Assembly: GCA_027315165.1 (NCBI GenBank)
Contig: DAHUYN010000006.1
Location: 1-64,000 of the forward strand
DNA from: Thermoplasmata archaeon
GTDB taxonomy: Archaea > Thermoplasmatota > Thermoplasmata > Lutacidiplasmatales > UBA184
DNA: 64,000 nucleotides
Direction of reading: 5' to 3'
The position numbers were made by a program, and so were the translations under genes. Below, in pieces: positions 20,153 through 28,836 of the stretch (its first letter is position 1; every line of letters begins with the position of its first letter). The notes beneath the pieces were generated by a model. That model ran no database searches. It was given only the letters and a program-made list of their open reading frames with translations, and was not told the DNA's origin.

Positions 20153-22654
20153 CTACGGCGGCGCGGCCTCGGAGGGACGCGTCGCCTCGGCCGGCTCCGA
20201 GGACGGCGGCGCCGCTCGCTTTCGCGGCCTCGCCGCGCGCGCGCGGGGGCCGGTCGCACCGGCCCGCGCGGGGCGCGGGCTCGGAGCCGCCGGCGCGGTC
20301 GCCGCCTTCTTCGTCGCCGGCTTTCTCGCGCGCGTCGGCTTCGCGGCGCCCTCGGCCTTCGTCGCCGCGGACTTCCCGCTCGTCCTCGACGGACAGGCGG
20401 GGTTGATGCACAGCGTCCACGGGGGGCGGCCGGCCTCGATCGCGGTGACGACCGGCGCCCGGCAGACGGGGCAGGGGGGCTGGTCCTTCTCGAGCTTCCC
20501 CCGCTGGGGCAGCGGGTAGGTGACGCGGCAATTGGGGTAGCCCGTGCACCCGACGAACCGGTTGCCCCGGAACGAGTAGCGGATCTCGAGCGGCGAGCCG
20601 CAGCTCGGGCAGTCACCGATGCGGAACGCCTTGTGGTGCTCGGCGCACTCGGGGTTGATGCAGTAGAGGTCCGGCCGCTGCCCGCGGAAGACGATCTTCA
20701 CGCGCGGCACCTTGCACGTGCCACAGAGGAACTCGGGGGCGGGCTCGATGAAGCCCGCCGCGGGGAGCGGGTAGCTCGCGGAACAGGTCGCGGGGTTGTT
20801 GACGCACTGGACCCAGCGGGTCCCGCGGGGACTTCGAGAGAGCGAGAGGGCGCCGCCGCACTTCGCGCACGGACCGACGAAATGCTGGGCGTCGAGCGCC
20901 CCCTGGAGCGTCTTTCGGACCCCCTCCGCGTTCGCCGCGAGCAGGTCGTAGGCCTCGCGGAGCATCGCGCGCGACTCGTCGAGGACCTCGGAGCGGGCCT
21001 TCTTCGACTCGGCGACGAGCCCCATGTCCTCCTCGAGACGGTGGGTCATCTCCGGGCGCGTGATCACGGGGGCGTGCGCCTTGAGCGCCTCGGTGACCGC
21101 GATGCCGGTCCCGGTCGGCTCGAGGTTGCGCTGCGTCACGTAGTGGCGGTCGAAGAGCTTCTGGAGGACGTCGTGCCGCGTGCTCTTGGTACCGAGGCCC
21201 AAGCGCTCCATCTCCTGGATGAGGGTGCCCTGCGAGTAGCGCCGCGGCGGCTTGGTCTGGTCCTCGGGCATCCGGACCTCGGTGAGGCGCACCGTCTCGC
21301 CCTTCGCGAGGACCGGGAAGGCGACCTCCTCGGGGTGCGAGTAGGGGTAGACGCGATACCAGCCGGGCTCGATGAGGAGCTGGCCCTTCCCGTCGAACGG
21401 CTCGCCGTTCACCGAGACCTTCGCCTGGCGCGAGCGCCCGGTCGAGTCGGGTGCGACCGTCGCGAGGAAGCGTCGCACGACGAGCTCGTAGACCTTGGCG
21501 TGGTCCGGCTTGAGCTTCTTCGGGTCGACGTACCCGGTCGGGTAGATCGGCGGGTGGTCCGTCGTCTCCGAGCGGCCCCGGGTCGCCCGGAACGTCGGCT
21601 GCTGGAGGACGTACTCCACCGCCTCGGCGAACGGGCCCTCGCGGAACTTCTCGACGAGCGTGCGGAGCCCGAGGCCCCTCGGGTAGACCGTGTTGTCCGT
21701 TCTCGGGTAGCTGATCAATCCCTGCGTGTAGAGGTCCTCGGCGATCCGCATCACGAGGGCGGCGCCGAGCCCCAAGCGCGTCGCCTCGGCGACGAACAGG
21801 GTCGTGCTGAACGGGATGGGCGGACGGCGGCGTGTCTCCTCCTCGACGAACGAGAGGACCGTGCCCTCGCGCGCCTCTCGGACCTTCGCGAACACGACGT
21901 CGGCCTCGGCCCGAACGTTGTAGGAGCCGTGCTCGTGCTTGAGGACGAACGGCCCGTCCTTGTGCTCGCCGGCCGCTTCGATCGTCCAGAACGGCGTCGG
22001 CTCGAACTCCTTGATCGCCTGGTCGCGCTCGACCAGGAGCGCGAGCGTCGGCGTCTGCACGCGGCCGACGGAGAGGAAGCCCCGGCCGCGCTGCTGTGCG
22101 GTGAGGGAGAGGTACCGCGTCAGGAGCGCGCCCCAGACGAGGTCGATCTCCTGGCGGGCCGCCGCAGCCTCGGCGAGGGCGTGGTCGACCTCCTGGAGGT
22201 CGGCGAAGCTCCGCTCGATCTCGTCCCGCGTGAGCGCGCTGTACCGGGCCCGCTTGACCTCGAGCCCTGGGTGGACCTTCTGGAGGAGCTCGAGACACTC
22301 GAGCCCGATCAGCTCTCCCTCGCGGTCGAAGTCGGTCGCGATGACGACGCGGTCGAAGCCGCGCACGATCCCCTCGAGGGTGCCGACGATCCCGCCCTCG
22401 GTGACGCGCTTGAGCGGGACCGTCTCGAGCAGCTTGGGGAGCGTCGCGAGGTTCCACTCGGCGAGCTCCGTCGGATAGTCGAGCTCGACGATGTGCCCGC
22501 GAAGGCCCACCACCGCCCAGGGGCCGTCGGGACGGTCGAACTCGAAGACGTTCGTCCCGCTCTGGCGGCTCCGCTTCATCCGGCCGTCGGAGAGGACGAC
22601 CGCGATGCGAAGCGCCGTGTTGAACTTCTCCGCTACGACGAGCGTGCGCGTCAC
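20153..22654 (-). CDS. topA: DNA topoisomerase I (type IA)
   Basis: Relaxes negatively supercoiled DNA by a single-strand passage mechanism. The toprim domain has EKFNTALRIA and TDFDREGELIGLE; the active-site tyrosine lies in LISYPRTDNTVYP (about residue 330). The C-terminal part has several CxxC zinc-ribbon units (CAKCGGAL, CGTCKVPR, CPSCGSPL, CPVCRAPV), followed by a ~100-residue Ala/Lys/Arg/Pro-rich tail. I moved the start from the ORF-track 22747 to GTG 22654: a TTTATC element lies about 31 nt before it and would be inside the longer version. At 833 residues it is long for the family because of the basic tail. Confidence 0.95.
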   Translation of the reverse strand: MTRTLVVAEKFNTALRIAVVLSDGRMKRSRQSGTNVFEFDRPDGPWAVVGLRGHIVELDYPTELAEWNLATLPKLLETVPLKRVTEGGIVGTLEGIVRGFDRVVIATDFDREGELIGLECLELLQKVHPGLEVKRARYSALTRDEIERSFADLQEVDHALAEAAAARQEIDLVWGALLTRYLSLTAQQRGRGFLSVGRVQTPTLALLVERDQAIKEFEPTPFWTIEAAGEHKDGPFVLKHEHGSYNVRAEADVVFAKVREAREGTVLSFVEEETRRRPPIPFSTTLFVAEATRLGLGAALVMRIAEDLYTQGLISYPRTDNTVYPRGLGLRTLVEKFREGPFAEAVEYVLQQPTFRATRGRSETTDHPPIYPTGYVDPKKLKPDHAKVYELVVRRFLATVAPDSTGRSRQAKVSVNGEPFDGKGQLLIEPGWYRVYPYSHPEEVAFPVLAKGETVRLTEVRMPEDQTKPPRRYSQGTLIQEMERLGLGTKSTRHDVLQKLFDRHYVTQRNLEPTGTGIAVTEALKAHAPVITRPEMTHRLEEDMGLVAESKKARSEVLDESRAMLREAYDLLAANAEGVRKTLQGALDAQHFVGPCAKCGGALSLSRSPRGTRWVQCVNNPATCSASYPLPAAGFIEPAPEFLCGTCKVPRVKIVFRGQRPDLYCINPECAEHHKAFRIGDCPSCGSPLEIRYSFRGNRFVGCTGYPNCRVTYPLPQRGKLEKDQPPCPVCRAPVVTAIEAGRPPWTLCINPACPSRTSGKSAATKAEGAAKPTRARKPATKKAATAPAAPSPRPARAGATGPRARAARPRKRAAPPSSEPAEATRPSEAAPP

Positions 22655-22681
22655 GGACGGCGTTGCAAGGCGGGCGCCGCT

Positions 22682-22689
22682 AGATAAAC
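22682..22689 (-). promoter_or_regulatory. TATA-like element of topA
   Basis: Minus-strand AGTTTATCTA is centred about 31 nt before GTG 22654 and fixes that start. Confidence 0.5.
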
Positions 22690-22788
22690 TCGCGGGGCCG
22701 CCGGCGGTCCGTGGAGCTCCGAACGTGAGCGCGCGCGCGTTCTCCACGCCCGCGCGCGGGGGCGCGCGCGGGGCCGCGCACGCCAGCC

Positions 22789-22797
22789 CCTTTATAC
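22789..22797 (+). promoter_or_regulatory. TATA element for tRNA-Phe
   Basis: CCTTTATAC is centred about 28 nt before the first base of the tRNA gene. Confidence 0.6.
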
Positions 22798-22821
22798 CGG
22801 GAACGGGTCGGCCCGCCCGGT

Positions 22822-22895
22822 GCCGCGGTAACTCAGTTTGGGAGAGTGCAAGACTGAAGATCTTGAAGCCGCCGGTTCAAGCCCGGCCCGCGGCA
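22822..22895 (+). tRNA. tRNA-Phe (anticodon GAA)
   Basis: GCCGCGG pairs with CCGCGGC as the acceptor stem, the anticodon arm CAAGA-CTGAAGA-TCTTG gives GAA, and the T-arm GCCGG-TTCAAGC-CCGGC is perfect. Discriminator A. The D-arm reads ACTC-AGTTTGGGA-GAGT. No intron and no encoded CCA. Confidence 0.95.
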
Positions 22896-22971
22896 CTCCT
22901 CCCCTTCTCTCGCTCCGCCCCGAGGTCGGCGTCGCGCGTCCTCCGCGCGTCGGCCGGGGGCCCCGTTCCGC

Positions 22972-24948
22972 CTACCTGAGCTCGCTGCGGAACCTCGCGA
23001 TCGCCTCGCGGACCTCGTCGACGGTCGCCCCGTCCTCGAGGGTGGTGAGGTCGCCGACGTCGTCGCGGCCGTCAGCGACGGCCTTGACGACGCGCCGCAT
23101 GATCTTGCCCGAGCGGGTCTTCGGCAGCCGACCGACGAAGTGGACCTCCTCGGGCCGGGCGATCTTCCCGATGAGCGCGCTCACGTGCGCCGCGATCGGG
23201 CCCGCGAGGGCGGGATCCGGCTCGACGCCGCGTCGGAGGACGACGAAGGCGACCGGGACCTCCCCCTTCACCTCGTCCGTGCGGCCGCAGACCGCGGCCT
23301 CCGCGACGCCCGGGTAGGAGAGGATCGCGTCCTCGATCTCGATCGTGCCGAGCCGGTGGCCCGCGACCTTGAGGACCTCATCGGCGCGGCCGAGGAACCA
23401 GAAGTAACCGTCCGCGTCGCGGACCGCGTAGTCACCCGCGTAGTAGGCACCCGGGAACCGGCCGAAGTAGCTCGAGACGTATCGCGCCTCGTCCTCGTGG
23501 AGGCCCAAGAGCATCCCGGGCCACGGCCGGTAGATCACGGCGTAGCCTTTCTCGCCCGGGGCGGCCGGACGCCCCTTTTCGTCGACGACGTCGGCGTCGA
23601 CGCCGGGGAGCGGGTAGGTCGCCGAGCCGGGCTTCATCGGCACGAGGCCGAGACCGGGGGCCGGCGAGATCATGATCCCGCCCGTCTCCGTCTGCCACCA
23701 CGTGTCGACGATCGGGCAGCGCTCCTTCCCGACGACGCGGTAGTACCACTCCCAGACCGACGGGTTGATCGCCTCGCCGACGCTGCCGAGGATGCGGAGC
23801 GAGCTCAGGTCGTGGGCGAGGACCGGCTCGTCGCCGTGGGTCCGTAGGCTCCGGAGCGCCGTCGGGCTCGTGTAGAGCAGGTTCACGCCATAGTGCTCGA
23901 CCATCGACCAGACGCGGTCCGGGGCCGGATGATCGAGCGCGCCCTCGTAGAGCACGCTCGTGAGCCCGAGGCCGAGCGGGCCGAAGACGATGTAGGAGTG
24001 TCCGGTGACCCAGCCGACGTCGGCGGCACACCAGTAGACGTCCTCCGCGCGCGCGTCGAACACCCAGCGCATCGTCGCGAGCGTGTGCACGAGGTAGCCG
24101 CCCGTGCCGTGCACGATCGCCTTCGGGTGGCCCGTCGTGCCGGAGGAGTACAGCAGGAACAGGGGGTGGTCCGAGGGGAGCGGGACCGGCGGCTGCCGTC
24201 GGGGCCCCTCCGAAAGCAGCGTCTCCCACGGGACGTCGCGGCCCGGGACGGAGCCGACGGCGGCGCCGGTCCGGCGGACCACGACGGAGGTCGTCACGGA
24301 CGGCGCCTGCTCGAGGGCCTCGTCGGCGATCGCCTTGAGCGGGACGACGGCGCCGCGCCGATAGCCGCCGTCGGCCGTGACGAGGAGGCGCGCGCCGAGG
24401 CGCCGGATCCGCTCCGCGAGCGCCGACGCCGAGAAGCCGCTGAAGACGGTCGTGAACGGGATCCCGAGCCGCGCGAGCGCGAGCATCGTCACCGGCAGCT
24501 CCGGCACCATCGGGAGGTAGATCGCGGCGTAGTCGCGCTTGGAGAACCCCCGCGCGTGGAGCGCACCGGCGAGCCGCTCGACCTCTCGTGTCAGCTCGGC
24601 GTAGGAGAGGGTCCGTCGCGAGCCGTCCTCGCCCTCCCAGTAGAGGGCGACCTTGTTCCGCGTCGGCCCGTCCAGGTGTCGGTCGAGGCAGTTCTCCGAG
24701 AGGTTCAGCTCGCCGTCGGGGAACCAGCGGGCGTGCGGGAACTCCCCCTCGAGGGTCCTCGTGAACGGCCGGTGCCAGCGGACCAGCTCGCGCGCGAGCG
24801 GACCCCAGAAGGCCCCGACGTCGCGCACCGACTGGCGGTGAAAGCTCCGGTACCGCTCGGTCGGCCAGTAGCGGGCCTCGAACGGGAGGTGCTCGAGCCC
24901 GCCGCCGGGGGGGCGCTCGGGGTCGGGAGGGCGCGGGGGACTCGCCAC
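22972..24948 (-). CDS. acs: Acetyl-CoA synthetase (AMP-forming), Acs type
   Basis: Activates acetate (or a related short acid) through an acyl-adenylate to the CoA thioester. LLYSSGTTGHPKAIVHGTGG is the AMP-binding motif, TWWQTETGG and YYAGDYAVRDADGYFWFLGR follow, and the C-terminal PKTRSGKIMRR holds the lysine that is regulated by acetylation in homologues. At 658 residues it is full length; the start is a GTG. It is the last gene of an operon with a thiolase-like gene and a DUF35 gene (20 bp to the latter), suggesting acyl-CoA chemistry in which Acs supplies the CoA ester. Propionate or another short acid cannot be excluded. Confidence 0.93.
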   Translation of the reverse strand: MASPPRPPDPERPPGGGLEHLPFEARYWPTERYRSFHRQSVRDVGAFWGPLARELVRWHRPFTRTLEGEFPHARWFPDGELNLSENCLDRHLDGPTRNKVALYWEGEDGSRRTLSYAELTREVERLAGALHARGFSKRDYAAIYLPMVPELPVTMLALARLGIPFTTVFSGFSASALAERIRRLGARLLVTADGGYRRGAVVPLKAIADEALEQAPSVTTSVVVRRTGAAVGSVPGRDVPWETLLSEGPRRQPPVPLPSDHPLFLLYSSGTTGHPKAIVHGTGGYLVHTLATMRWVFDARAEDVYWCAADVGWVTGHSYIVFGPLGLGLTSVLYEGALDHPAPDRVWSMVEHYGVNLLYTSPTALRSLRTHGDEPVLAHDLSSLRILGSVGEAINPSVWEWYYRVVGKERCPIVDTWWQTETGGIMISPAPGLGLVPMKPGSATYPLPGVDADVVDEKGRPAAPGEKGYAVIYRPWPGMLLGLHEDEARYVSSYFGRFPGAYYAGDYAVRDADGYFWFLGRADEVLKVAGHRLGTIEIEDAILSYPGVAEAAVCGRTDEVKGEVPVAFVVLRRGVEPDPALAGPIAAHVSALIGKIARPEEVHFVGRLPKTRSGKIMRRVVKAVADGRDDVGDLTTLEDGATVDEVREAIARFRSELR

Positions 24949-24967
24949 CCTTCCCCTCTCCGGCCCC

Positions 24968-25540
24968 CTACCTGGAGCGCCCCGCCGGCTTTGGTCCCGG
25001 GGCCTTCGGGGCCGCCTTCGGAACGAACCAGACGTCGGTGATCGAGTACTTCGGGGTCGGCTCGAAGCGGGCCTCGACCGGCAGGCCGATGTAGAGGTCG
25101 GACTGCTTCGCCTCCTTCAGGCGCGCGAGCAGCAGGCTGCCGACGCCGTCGAACTCGACGAGCGCGAGGTTGTACGGGGTCTCCTTGAGGAACGCCTCGC
25201 TGCCGAAGTAGCAGGTCGTCCACGAATGGAGACGACCGGTCGTCGGAAGGTCGAGCCACTCCGTCGGCGCCGTGCACGCCATGCAGTGGCTGCGGGGCGT
25301 CGCGTAGACGAAGCCGCAGCGCGAGTTCGTGCACCGAGAGCCTCGAAGGCGTCCCTCCGCGAGCCCCAGGAAGAACGGCGTGTCCTCCGCGTAGCTGTGG
25401 ATGTACTGGATCGCGTACGGCGACCGGACGATCAGGCTCTCGACGCCCTGCGCGTCGCGGAACAGCGCCACGCCGCTCTTGTCGAGCTCGACCTGGACGT
25501 CGCGGAACTTCGACAGCGTCTTCGGGGCCTTGGCGGGCAT
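24968..25540 (-). CDS. DUF35 Zn-ribbon/OB-fold acyl-CoA-binding protein
   Basis: A 190-residue protein with a zinc ribbon (RCTNSRCGF...HCMACTAP, four Cys) followed by an OB-fold beginning LHSWTTCYFG and containing NLALVEFDGVGSLLLARL. DUF35 proteins bridge thiolase-fold enzymes: in the archaeal acetoacetyl-CoA thiolase/HMG-CoA synthase complex they hold the CoA channel, and in steroid degradation they pair with the aldolase Ltp2. An N-terminal ~60-residue segment precedes the ribbon. The gene starts 1 bp after the thiolase-like stop, so the two products almost certainly form a complex. Confidence 0.88.
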   Translation of the reverse strand: MPAKAPKTLSKFRDVQVELDKSGVALFRDAQGVESLIVRSPYAIQYIHSYAEDTPFFLGLAEGRLRGSRCTNSRCGFVYATPRSHCMACTAPTEWLDLPTTGRLHSWTTCYFGSEAFLKETPYNLALVEFDGVGSLLLARLKEAKQSDLYIGLPVEARFEPTPKYSITDVWFVPKAAPKAPGPKPAGRSR

Positions 25541-25541
25541 G

Positions 25542-26951
25542 TCAGTACCCCCGCTCGAGGATCGAGACGGTCACCGCAGAGCCGGTCCCCGCGTGCGAGT
25601 GGATCGCGCCGCGCTTGGCGTTGGGGATCTGGAGGGTCGCGTCGCCGAAGTGCTTGCCGATCGTGCCCTGCAACTGCCAGAAGGCGAAGACGCCCTGCAT
25701 CAACCCCGTGGCACCGACCGGGTGACCGCAGGCGATGAGGCCGCCCGAGGGGTTCACGGGGATCTCGCCGGCCTTCGGGACCGGGAAGCCGTAGTCGAAC
25801 CCCTTGAGGAACGGCGCACCGGACTCGACGAACCCGTAGCCCTCGCCGTACCGGCAGAGCGCGAGGTCCTCGTAGGTCTGGATCTCGCTCGACGCGTAGG
25901 CGTCGTGGAGCTCGACGAAGTCGAGCTCGCGCTTGGGGTCGGTGATCCCGGCCATCCGATACGCCTCGAGACCGGCCGCGCGGCCGGCCCGGAACGAGTG
26001 GACGCCAGGGTACTCGAGCTTCGTGTAGTCCTCCGCACGCTCGTTCGGCGCGAGCGGGACCTTTCCGAACGGTCGGTCGGCGAGCCGCATCGTGTCCGTC
26101 CCGGTCCCGACGCCCGTGACCTCGATGGGCCGGTCCGTGAACTCCTTGGCGCGCTCCGCGCTGCAGAGGACGGCGACGGCCGCGCCGTCGCTCATCGTGC
26201 AGATCTGCTCGCGCGTGAGCGGGTAGGAGATCATCTCGGAGTTGAGCACGTCCGCGACCGTGAGCCGCTTCGGGTACTGCGCATAGGGGTTGTGGAGCGC
26301 GTTGAGGTGGTTCTTGACCGAGACCAGGCTCATGATCCGGCTCCCCTCGACGGTCGCGAGGCGCTGCGCCTCCCGCTCGTCGGGGATGTGCGCGAACCGG
26401 GTCTTCCGCAGGTACTCGTAGATGTGCCGCTGGACCATCAGCGCGTAGTAGCCCGTGTAGAACCCGCCGAGCGGGAAGTCGAAGTTGGTGTCGCTCGCGA
26501 GGGCGATGAACTCGTTGCCCTTCCAGGTCGCGACCCGGCTCATCGTCTCGTAGCCGGCGGCGAGGCAGACGTCCATCCGGCCGCTCGCCACCGCCTCGAA
26601 CGCCGCCTGGAAGCACTCGCCGCCCGTCGCGCCGCCCCACTCGATGCGGACCGAGCCCTTCGGGTTGAGCCCGAGGTAGTCCTGCACCATGCTCGCGGCC
26701 TTGAGCTGTCTCGAGAAGTGGTCCGAGAAGTAGGAGATCCGGCTCCCGTCGATGCGGTCGACCGAAAGGTTCTCGACGTCCTTGACGGCGTAGTCGTAGG
26801 CGCGGCGGACCATCAGTCGGAAGTCCATCGCGGGATGCGCCTTCGCGAACTTCGTCACGCCGCCGGTGACCATGTAGACGCGGCGACTCGGCTTGCGCCG
26901 AGGGGCGGCGGTCGCGGGGGAGGCGCTCGTAGGCTTCGCTCGGTCGGTCAC
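25542..26951 (-). CDS. Thiolase-fold protein without catalytic cysteines (SCP2-thiolase/Ltp2-like)
   Basis: A 469-residue thiolase-superfamily protein. Conserved parts include VYMVTGGVTKFAK, SDGAAVAVL, VELHDAYASSE and LIACGHPVGATG (catalytic His). At the place of the nucleophilic Cys (VENACASG in thiolases) it reads IEWGGATGG, and the C-terminal Cys motif is HSHAGTG; both cysteines are gone. This pattern is seen in Ltp2-type retro-aldolases that work with a DUF35 partner, so carbon-carbon lyase chemistry or a scaffold role is more likely than thiolysis. It starts (GTG) with a ~25-residue Ala/Pro/Arg leader and heads the operon with DUF35 and Acs. Confidence 0.82.
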   Translation of the reverse strand: MTDRAKPTSASPATAAPRRKPSRRVYMVTGGVTKFAKAHPAMDFRLMVRRAYDYAVKDVENLSVDRIDGSRISYFSDHFSRQLKAASMVQDYLGLNPKGSVRIEWGGATGGECFQAAFEAVASGRMDVCLAAGYETMSRVATWKGNEFIALASDTNFDFPLGGFYTGYYALMVQRHIYEYLRKTRFAHIPDEREAQRLATVEGSRIMSLVSVKNHLNALHNPYAQYPKRLTVADVLNSEMISYPLTREQICTMSDGAAVAVLCSAERAKEFTDRPIEVTGVGTGTDTMRLADRPFGKVPLAPNERAEDYTKLEYPGVHSFRAGRAAGLEAYRMAGITDPKRELDFVELHDAYASSEIQTYEDLALCRYGEGYGFVESGAPFLKGFDYGFPVPKAGEIPVNPSGGLIACGHPVGATGLMQGVFAFWQLQGTIGKHFGDATLQIPNAKRGAIHSHAGTGSAVTVSILERGY

Positions 26952-26983
26952 GACTTCTCCTCGCGCGGGCCAGTCGCGCTCCG

Positions 26984-26993
26984 TTCATAATCC
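26984..26993 (-). promoter_or_regulatory. TATA-like element of the thiolase-DUF35-acs operon
   Basis: Minus-strand GATTATGAAC is centred about 37 nt before GTG 26951. Confidence 0.4.
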
Positions 26994-27053
26994 TGAGCCC
27001 CGCGTCGCCCGGCCGGCGGAACCGTCTTGGCCGCGTAGTGGCCTCTCGAAGCC

Positions 27054-27998
27054 GTGACCGCGACCCCGACGAAGCGCGACCTGCTCTCGATCGCCGACCT
27101 CGAGCCCGACCTGCCCGAGCTCCTTCTCCGGGCCCGGGAGATGAAGGCGGCCCGGCGCACGGGGGTCCTCGCGCACCGCCTGGCCGGGCTCAACCTCGGC
27201 ATGATCTTCGAGAAGCCGTCGACGCGCACGCGCACCTCCTTCGAGGTCGCGATGAACGACCTCGGCGGGCACGCGATCTACCTCTCCCCGAAGGAGATGC
27301 AGCTCGGCCGCGGCGAGACGATCGCCGACACGGCCCGGGTCCTCTCGCGGTTCGTCGACGGGATCGTCTACCGGGCCTACCGTCACGAGGACCTCGCCGA
27401 GCTCGCCCGATGGGCGACCGTCCCGGTGATCAACGCGCTCGACGACCTCGAACACCCCTGCCAGATCGTCGCCGACCTCACGACGCTGCACGAGCGCTGG
27501 AACGGCGACTTCGCCGGCCGGCGGCTCGCCTACATCGGCGACGGCAACAACGTCCACCACTCCCTCCTCCTCGGGTGCGCGCTCGTCGGGGTCGACCTCG
27601 CGAGCGCGACCCCGAAGGCCTACCGGCCGCGGCCCGAGATCGTCGCGCGCGCGGAGGTGTTCGCGCGTCGCTCCGGCGCGAAGCTCACGTTCACCGACGT
27701 GCCTCGAGAGGCGGCCCACGAGGCGGACGCGCTCTACACCGACGTCTGGATCTCGATGGGCGACGAGGCCGAGAAGGAGCCGCGCGAGGCCGCCTTTAGG
27801 GGCTACCAGATCAACGCGGCGCTCCTGGCCGAGGCCCGCCCGGACGCCTTCGTCCTCCACGACCTGCCCGCGCATCGGGGGCAGGAGATCACCGACGAGG
27901 TGCTCGACGGCCCCCGCGCCGCCGTCTGGGACCAGGCCGAGAACCGACTCCACGCGCAGAAGGCGATCCTCGAGCGCCTCCTTCGAGGCCCGGGCTGA
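27054..27998 (+). CDS. argF: Ornithine carbamoyltransferase
   Basis: Transfers carbamoyl from carbamoyl phosphate to ornithine, giving citrulline for arginine synthesis. The carbamoyl-phosphate site EKPSTRTRTSFE (about residue 53) and HPCQIVADLTT (about residue 138) are intact, and the ornithine-side SMG loop (VWISMGDEAEKE) identifies OTC rather than aspartate transcarbamylase. The usual HCLP motif reads HDLPAHRGQEIT here, an Asp at the position of the ornithine-binding-loop Cys. Length (314 aa) is normal; the GTG at 27054 is the start. A small membrane-protein gene follows 19 bp downstream on the same strand. Confidence 0.93.
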   Translation: MTATPTKRDLLSIADLEPDLPELLLRAREMKAARRTGVLAHRLAGLNLGMIFEKPSTRTRTSFEVAMNDLGGHAIYLSPKEMQLGRGETIADTARVLSRFVDGIVYRAYRHEDLAELARWATVPVINALDDLEHPCQIVADLTTLHERWNGDFAGRRLAYIGDGNNVHHSLLLGCALVGVDLASATPKAYRPRPEIVARAEVFARRSGAKLTFTDVPREAAHEADALYTDVWISMGDEAEKEPREAAFRGYQINAALLAEARPDAFVLHDLPAHRGQEITDEVLDGPRAAVWDQAENRLHAQKAILERLLRGPG

Positions 27999-28017
27999 GG
28001 TCGGTCCCGCGTCGCCG

Positions 28018-28383
28018 ATGTACTCGCATCGCGACCACCGGGCCTACCACGACGCCTACCGCCTGCTCGGGCTCGCGGTCGCGCTCACGGTCGCGCTCGT
28101 CGCTCTCGCGGCCCTCCTCGCCGCGGCGTGGGCCGGCCTCGCCTGCCTGCTCGGCCTCGCCCTCGTCGGCACGGGTAGCCTCGTCGCCTCGCGCCGTCTC
28201 GTCGAGGGGTACGTCCGGGACCTTCGGGCCGTCCACGCCGGTAATCCGGTGCCGGGGAGCCTTCGGGTCGAGGTCGAGAGCTCGGTCGAGGTCGACCGCG
28301 AGCGGCGGCGTCGCGCCGGCTCGCCGAACGTGCGCCGGCGTGGGGTCGGTTCGGTCTCGCCTCCCCGGACCGGCGGGCCCTGA
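28018..28383 (+). CDS. Small membrane protein, unknown function
   Basis: A 121-residue protein starting MYSHRDHRAYHDAYRLLG, with two closely spaced hydrophobic helices (about residues 16-36 and 38-58) and a basic, Arg/Pro-rich cytoplasmic-type tail. No family recognised. It follows argF closely and is probably co-transcribed, but no functional link is evident. Confidence 0.55.
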   Translation: MYSHRDHRAYHDAYRLLGLAVALTVALVALAALLAAAWAGLACLLGLALVGTGSLVASRRLVEGYVRDLRAVHAGNPVPGSLRVEVESSVEVDRERRRRAGSPNVRRRGVGSVSPPRTGGP

Positions 28384-28389
28384 GCGGCG

Positions 28390-28836
28390 CTAGCGGGTCG
28401 CCTCGGGCTCGGCCCGGAGCCGGATCTTGAGGAGGTGCTCGATCTTGCGCACGGTCGCATCGGGGGGGTGGAAGCTGCCGCTCTCGAGCTTGAGGACGAG
28501 GGATTTCTTCTCGTTGAGCTTCTTGCCGAAGTCCTCGGGCGTCCACCCGAGCTTCTCTCGAGCCTGGCGGATGCGATGGCCCCAGTCGGCGGCGAGCTCC
28601 ATCTCGGGCATCTCCTTGTAGAGGTCCCGCTCCTCGAGGCTCCGCCCTCGAGGGGCCGCGCGCCCCGGCGAGGGGATCGCGCCCGTGACGGGCCCCGCGC
28701 GATAGGGCGCAGGGGCCGGCGGCGCTTCGAGGACGACCCCGAACCGGCTGCACGGGGCGCAGAGCCGCAGCACCGAGCCCTCGACGCGCACGCGGATCAG
28801 CGACTCGGACTCCTTGCCACACATCTCACAGATCAT
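28390..28836 (-). CDS. MBF1-like multiprotein bridging factor (Zn ribbon + HTH)
   Basis: A 148-residue protein with an N-terminal zinc ribbon (CEMCGKE...LCAPC) and a C-terminal Cro/C1-type helix-turn-helix (WGHRIRQAREKLGWTPEDFGKKLNEKKSLVLKLE, read in part), joined by a Pro/Ala linker. This is the layout of archaeal MBF1, which bridges or co-regulates basal transcription. The ATG overlaps the thioesterase stop by 4 bp (ATGA), so it is translated from the same mRNA. It is slightly shorter than many archaeal MBF1 proteins. Confidence 0.88.
   Translation of the reverse strand: MICEMCGKESESLIRVRVEGSVLRLCAPCSRFGVVLEAPPAPAPYRAGPVTGAIPSPGRAAPRGRSLEERDLYKEMPEMELAADWGHRIRQAREKLGWTPEDFGKKLNEKKSLVLKLESGSFHPPDATVRKIEHLLKIRLRAEPEATR

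Noticed and set aside
22740-22775. CG-rich alternating run (cgcgcgcggggg) before tRNA-Phe as Z-DNA or attachment site
   Set aside because: Expected from base composition; no integrase gene or duplicated tRNA end is nearby.
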